Of a stretch of 9,056 nucleotides of DNA, positions 6,309-9,056 are shown piece by piece. Under the pieces are notes generated by a model, which searched no databases, was not told where the DNA came from, and saw nothing but the letters and a program-made list of their open reading frames with translations. Position 1 is the stretch's first letter. Every line of letters begins with the position of its first letter. Location of the stretch: assembly GCA_002308815.1 (NCBI GenBank), contig DBVX01000006.1, positions 7,488 through 16,543 on the forward strand, written 5' to 3'. Position numbers and translations under genes: made by a program. This stretch comes from Bacteroidales bacterium UBA1253. Lineage in GTDB: Bacteria; Bacteroidota; Bacteroidia; Bacteroidales; Paludibacteraceae.

Positions 6309-7712
6309 TTAAGGTCGGAACATCCCGGCGAACACGATCCCTACCGCCACCATCGGCTCGTCATTATACGTTATGTTAGCGCTTTTCTTCAGTATGGCGT
6401 ACGCATATTCGGCCTTCACGCCCACCTGCGGAATAGGGTAGTAGTTCAGCCCTGCTGCCATCCTGTGTCTGCCGCACCAGGCGTTCACCGTCGTTGGCTT
6501 CCCGTTGTAGCGGAACATCGAATCGTAGTACTCATAGCGCGCAAAAACGTACAACTTTTGCTTCTGCGCAAATAATCGCTCGCTCAGACCGAAAAAGTTA
6601 TAACCCGCTTCGATACCGCCTGCCAACGCATCCGATGCAACACGTGTCTTGTTCCCCATCTGACTCGTACTATTGAACTTCGTAATCATTTGAGAATCAT
6701 TCAAATGTCCGTATGTGAACTGACCCCGTACAACCACATTGTAATCGCTGTAACGGAAATCCGCCGATCCAATCGTTACCAACCCGCTGACTCCCTTGTA
6801 CTGCTCGCCGTTCACGTTGTTGCTTAGTGTGTTGCGGAAGGACGATCCGCAGTAACCTGACAGACCGATGTGCAAACCCTTTACCCCCGTGTACTCCAAC
6901 CGCGCAGCACCCGCATATACATTCGCCAATTTAAATTCATAAGGACTCCCCGCACCCGTCTTCACCCAGTTCTTACGGCTGAAACGCTCCGAATCCAACC
7001 CCGGCAGAAACATCGCCTGATAACGCAAACCAAAGCGTGTCTTGCCCATAAACGCCAGAGCCACCTCATGCCATGTAGAAGGCAGTATCGTGTATTCACC
7101 CTCAGGACGATAAACGCCGAAGTACTCCAACGACTCGTGGTGTGCGTTCAGCATCCCTACCGGTACCACCTGCATTCCCGCACGAATCACTGCATAGTCG
7201 TTAAATTTCTTCTCAATCCAGAACTGCTCCAACGCCACTTCGCCGCCGCGCTCCACCTCCTGCTCCACTTCGCTCCCACCTTCTTGCTCCTCTATCTCCA
7301 TCGCAGCCTCAACGCCGCCGTGTTCGAACTCAATTTCCGTACCGAACGCCCAGCCCTTGCCGAAATCATATCCAAGGTTGATGACAAAATGCGGCAAATC
7401 AAATTCGCCGTAGGTGTCGTTCTTGTAGTTCGCTGGCGTGATATAACGCAGGTACTTGTTGGAGTAAAAACAACGCTTCGCCGTAATCTCGCCATATCCG
7501 CCAATTCTCAAACGGTTGTGTATCCACTGTGGCATCTCATTATTTGTAGGTATTCTCATTCCCTCTTGCACTTGCTCCAATGCTGTTACGCGTCGTTGCA
7601 AAGCTTGCCATTCTTCCCTGCTCACATGTATTGAGTCATCGCCTGCAAAAATGTGATTTTCAGCACTTGACAATATTGCCAGAAACATGGTTAAGGTTAT
7701 TAGTCGTTTCAT
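6309..7712 (-). CDS. Outer-membrane beta-barrel protein (porin-like), first gene of the imelysin/di-heme operon
   Basis: The protein has 467 residues. It begins with a Sec signal peptide (about residues 1-23, MKRLITLTMFLAILSS, cleavage near IFA-G). Residues 32-50 form a short heptad-like helix (EEWQALQRRVTALEQ), as in trimeric porins. The rest is rich in alternating hydrophobic and aromatic strands such as LRIGGYGEITA, HFVINLGYDFGKGWAFGTEIEF and RMAAGLNYYPIPQVGVKAEYAYAI, with glycine and aromatic turns. Residues 126-162 contain 14 glutamates in 37 positions. The C-terminus is GMFRP, not the usual terminal Phe. The start at 7712 was chosen because the signal peptide begins there; the longer frame back to 7766 would run through the promoter. 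I recognise only the general architecture, not a named family. Co-transcription with imelysin suggests an outer-membrane channel or receptor for the same substrate. No plug domain or TonB box is evident. Confidence 0.8.
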   Translation of the reverse strand: MKRLITLTMFLAILSSAENHIFAGDDSIHVSREEWQALQRRVTALEQVQEGMRIPTNNEMPQWIHNRLRIGGYGEITAKRCFYSNKYLRYITPANYKNDTYGEFDLPHFVINLGYDFGKGWAFGTEIEFEHGGVEAAMEIEEQEGGSEVEQEVERGGEVALEQFWIEKKFNDYAVIRAGMQVVPVGMLNAHHESLEYFGVYRPEGEYTILPSTWHEVALAFMGKTRFGLRYQAMFLPGLDSERFSRKNWVKTGAGSPYEFKLANVYAGAARLEYTGVKGLHIGLSGYCGSSFRNTLSNNVNGEQYKGVSGLVTIGSADFRYSDYNVVVRGQFTYGHLNDSQMITKFNSTSQMGNKTRVASDALAGGIEAGYNFFGLSERLFAQKQKLYVFARYEYYDSMFRYNGKPTTVNAWCGRHRMAAGLNYYPIPQVGVKAEYAYAILKKSANITYNDEPMVAVGIVFAGMFRP

Positions 7713-7736
7713 AATTCTTACTTTTATTACACGATA

Positions 7737-7767
7737 CAAAAGTACGCCGTTCCTCTCCCTGCCCAAT
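7737..7767 (-). promoter_or_regulatory. Bacteroides-type promoter of the four-gene operon
   Basis: Reading the minus strand, the -7 element TACTTTTG (7744-7737) matches TAnnTTTG fully. The -33 element is ATTG (7767-7764), three of four bases of TTTG, with a 19-nt spacer. Transcription should start near 7730, about 18 nt before the ATG at 7712. No comparable TAnnTTTG element is seen in the three gaps between the operon genes, which supports one transcript. Confidence 0.65.
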
Positions 7768-7783
7768 ACCTAATGATAATATA

Positions 7784-7799
7784 GTTTCCGATTAGAAAC
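7784..7799. promoter_or_regulatory. Short inverted repeat GTTTC-N6-GAAAC upstream of the operon promoter (candidate activator site)
   Basis: GTTTC at 7784-7788 is mirrored by GAAAC at 7795-7799, a 16-bp site with the 5-6-5 geometry used by CRP/FNR-type dimers. Its centre, 7791.5, is 54.5 nt upstream of the last base of the operon -7 box, or about -61 from the expected start. A 5-bp repeat can arise by chance, so this is a candidate only. It also lies upstream of the divergent promoter at 7819-7849, near the -65 region. Confidence 0.35.
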
Positions 7800-7818
7800 G
7801 CAATTTTTGTGATTCAGT

Positions 7819-7849
7819 TTTGGATTTTGTGCTTTTTGTCGTATCTTTG
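7819..7849 (+). promoter_or_regulatory. Bacteroides-type promoter of the MBL-fold hydrolase gene
   Basis: The -33 element TTTG at 7819-7822 and the -7 element TATCTTTG at 7842-7849 both match the consensus exactly, with a 19-nt spacer. Transcription should start near 7856, leaving a very short leader of about 14 nt before the ATG at 7870. This promoter is divergent from that of the operon, and their -33 elements are about 52 nt apart. Confidence 0.75.
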
Positions 7850-7869
7850 CCGCGTTTTAGACTATAATA

Positions 7870-8763
7870 ATGCAAGACCAGCAACTGTTATTCTTTTGTT
7901 TTGGAAGCGGTAGCAGTGGAAATAGTTACTTTCTGGGTACACAACGCAGTGGAATACTTATAGATGCGGGTGTGTCGGCACGGACGATACATCGCCACTT
8001 GCGCGCCTTGCGACTCGATTTCAGTAACATTCTCGGAGTCTTTGTCACTCACGACCACGCTGACCACATTCGTTCCGTTGGTACGCTCGGAGAAAGGGCG
8101 CATATACCTATCTATGCCACTCCTCTCATTCATGAGGGGATAGACCGCAACTATGGCTTGCGGGAGAAACTTCGCACGTCCAGACGCTACTTCGAAAAAG
8201 GTGAGACTTTCTCTTTCCATGATATGGAAATCTCAACTTTCGGTATCAGGCACGACTCAACAGACTGCCTCGGCTACAAAATCCGTACTTGCGGACAGTG
8301 CTTTGTCCTTGTTACAGACTGCGGCGAACCCAATCCCGAGGTGGAGCAGGCCATCCGTGAATCCAACCATCTCGTCATCGAGGCAAACCACGATGAGCAC
8401 ATGCTGCTCAACGGCTCTTATCCCATTTACCTCAAGCAGCGCATCCTTTCCCCTACAGGTCATCAGAGTAACCAGACATGCGCCAAACTCATTGCCGACA
8501 ACTATCATCCCGGACTGCGAAACATCTTCCTTTGTCACCTCTCGCAGGAGAACAATGACCCCGGATTGGCTTATCAGACCATATCGGAAGAACTTCTGAA
8601 GCGGGGGGCTGAAGCGGGCAAGGACTTTTTCCTTACGCCTCTTCACCGGATTCGTAGCGGTCCGGTCTTTACTCTTGACGCCCAACCTGTCAGGGGGGCG
8701 GTGGAATTCGCTGACGAAGACAAAGACAAAGACGAGTTCCAAATTCATTTAATCAGGGAATAG
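7870..8763 (+). CDS. Metallo-beta-lactamase-fold hydrolase, YycJ/WalJ-like
   Basis: The protein has 297 residues, no signal peptide, and is predicted cytoplasmic. The N-terminus FGSGSSGNSYFL (residues 11-22) and IDAGVS (31-36) are typical of the YycJ branch. The metal-binding signature THDHADH is at 60-66 (H61, H63, D65, H66), with further candidate ligands H128, D150 (VTDCG) and H223 (LCHLSQ). EANHDEHML at 171-179 and SPTGHQSNQTCAKL at 194-207 are branch-specific blocks. Established knowledge: family members are zinc or manganese hydrolases, and YycJ is proposed to act in DNA repair or cell-wall coordination in Firmicutes; the role in Bacteroidota is unclear. The C-terminus carries a charged stretch DEDKDKDE (282-289) encoded by four near-identical hexanucleotides. 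The next gene starts 4 nt after the stop, so the two are probably co-transcribed. Confidence 0.9.
   Translation: MQDQQLLFFCFGSGSSGNSYFLGTQRSGILIDAGVSARTIHRHLRALRLDFSNILGVFVTHDHADHIRSVGTLGERAHIPIYATPLIHEGIDRNYGLREKLRTSRRYFEKGETFSFHDMEISTFGIRHDSTDCLGYKIRTCGQCFVLVTDCGEPNPEVEQAIRESNHLVIEANHDEHMLLNGSYPIYLKQRILSPTGHQSNQTCAKLIADNYHPGLRNIFLCHLSQENNDPGLAYQTISEELLKRGAEAGKDFFLTPLHRIRSGPVFTLDAQPVRGAVEFADEDKDKDEFQIHLIRE
8713..8736 (+). repeat. Four tandem GACRAR hexanucleotides inside the MBL-fold gene
   Basis: Positions 8713-8736 read GACGAA, GACAAA, GACAAA, GACGAG in frame and encode Asp-Glu/Asp-Lys repeats (residues 282-289). Changes in copy number would keep the reading frame and only lengthen or shorten a charged tail segment outside the catalytic core. 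Confidence 0.6.
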
Positions 8764-8767
8764 GTAT

Positions 8768-9056
8768 ATGGAACAATTGGTTATCATCCCCACTTACAAC
8801 GAAAAGGAGAATATCGAAGCCATCATCCGTGCGGTGATGAGTCTTCCGGTTGCTTTTCATATTCTTGTCATTGACGACGGATCGCCGGACGGAACAGCTG
8901 CTATAGTCAGAAACCTGATGAACGGTGAGTTCAAAGACCGGCTGTTCATCATTGAGCGTCAGGGAAAGCAGGGTCTCGGCACGGCTTACATCTGCGGCTT
9001 CCGATGGGGACTGGAACACGGTTATGACTTTATCTTTGAGATGGATGCGGACTTCA
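8768..9056 (+). CDS. Polyprenol/dolichol-phosphate mannosyltransferase-like GT2 glycosyltransferase (partial, 5' end only)
   Basis: The first 96 residues are present before the window ends. The start MEQLVIIPTYNEKENIE, the nucleotide-sugar motif VIDDGSPDGT (34-43), QGKQGLGTAYICGFRWGL, and the metal-binding DxD motif D93-A94-D95 identify the GT-A fold of the DPM1-like subfamily of family GT2. Such enzymes transfer a sugar, usually mannose, from a GDP-sugar to a polyprenyl phosphate at the cytoplasmic face of the membrane. Sugar specificity and any C-terminal membrane segments cannot be seen. The ATG lies 4 nt after the upstream stop codon with only a weak AGG nearby, so it is likely translated from the same mRNA as the hydrolase. 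Confidence 0.9.
   Translation, partial: MEQLVIIPTYNEKENIEAIIRAVMSLPVAFHILVIDDGSPDGTAAIVRNLMNGEFKDRLFIIERQGKQGLGTAYICGFRWGLEHGYDFIFEMDADF

Noticed and set aside
6870..7634. 254-codon open frame on the + strand opposite the outer-membrane protein gene
   Set aside because: Its Arg- and His-rich composition is typical of an antisense shadow, and the barrel protein on the other strand has a signal peptide and promoter.
7713..7766. N-terminal extension of the outer-membrane protein to 7766
   Set aside because: The extension would place 18 residues before an obvious signal peptide and would include the -7 box and expected transcription start.
1..9056. CRISPR arrays, insertion sequences, phage or plasmid genes
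   Set aside because: No regularly spaced repeats, transposase or integrase motifs, or terminal inverted repeats were seen. The tRNA fragment might be an integration site, but nothing next to it looks like an integrated element.

Overview
The window is a 9.06 kb chromosomal segment that looks like the order Bacteroidales (phylum Bacteroidota). Three promoters match the Bacteroides-type consensus TTTG-(19-21 nt)-TAnnTTTG. Leaders are mostly AT-rich without Shine-Dalgarno sequences, the tRNA lacks an encoded CCA, and cytochrome c maturation uses a fused system II CcsBA protein. I cannot name a genus from sequence alone.

Layout. (1) Positions 1-30 hold the 3' end of a tRNA cut by the window edge, followed by an RNA hairpin at 50-83. 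(2) Positions 119-205 form a compact control region: a palindrome, a promoter and an unusually strong AGGAGG ribosome binding site. They serve a 310-residue regulator (206-1138, +) that joins a YtfE/RIC-type di-iron hemerythrin domain to a LuxR-type DNA-binding domain. (3) On the minus strand, positions 7712 down to 1144 form a tight four-gene operon. In transcription order it encodes an outer-membrane beta-barrel protein, an imelysin-family lipoprotein, a di-heme oxidoreductase (DUF1111/DHOR) lipoprotein, and a fused ResB-CcsA (CcsBA) cytochrome c synthase. Gaps are 38, 32 and 4 nt. The operon converges on the regulator with only 5 nt between the two stop codons. (4) A 157-nt divergent promoter region (7713-7869) separates this operon from a plus-strand pair: a YycJ/WalJ-like metallo-beta-lactamase-fold hydrolase and, 4 nt after it, the start of a polyprenol-phosphate mannosyltransferase-like GT2 enzyme that runs off the window.

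How it may work together (inference). Imelysin next to a di-heme oxidoreductase is the core of known iron-regulated loci in Proteobacteria. Here that core is packaged with its own heme-attachment enzyme, which would mature the two CxxCH sites of the oxidoreductase, and with an outer-membrane barrel carrying a glutamate-rich segment. The whole resembles a cell-envelope module for capturing or redox-handling iron or another metal. The neighbouring di-iron regulator is a candidate sensor of O2, NO or iron state, but no sequence evidence proves that it controls the operon. The hydrolase and glycosyltransferase look like housekeeping genes.
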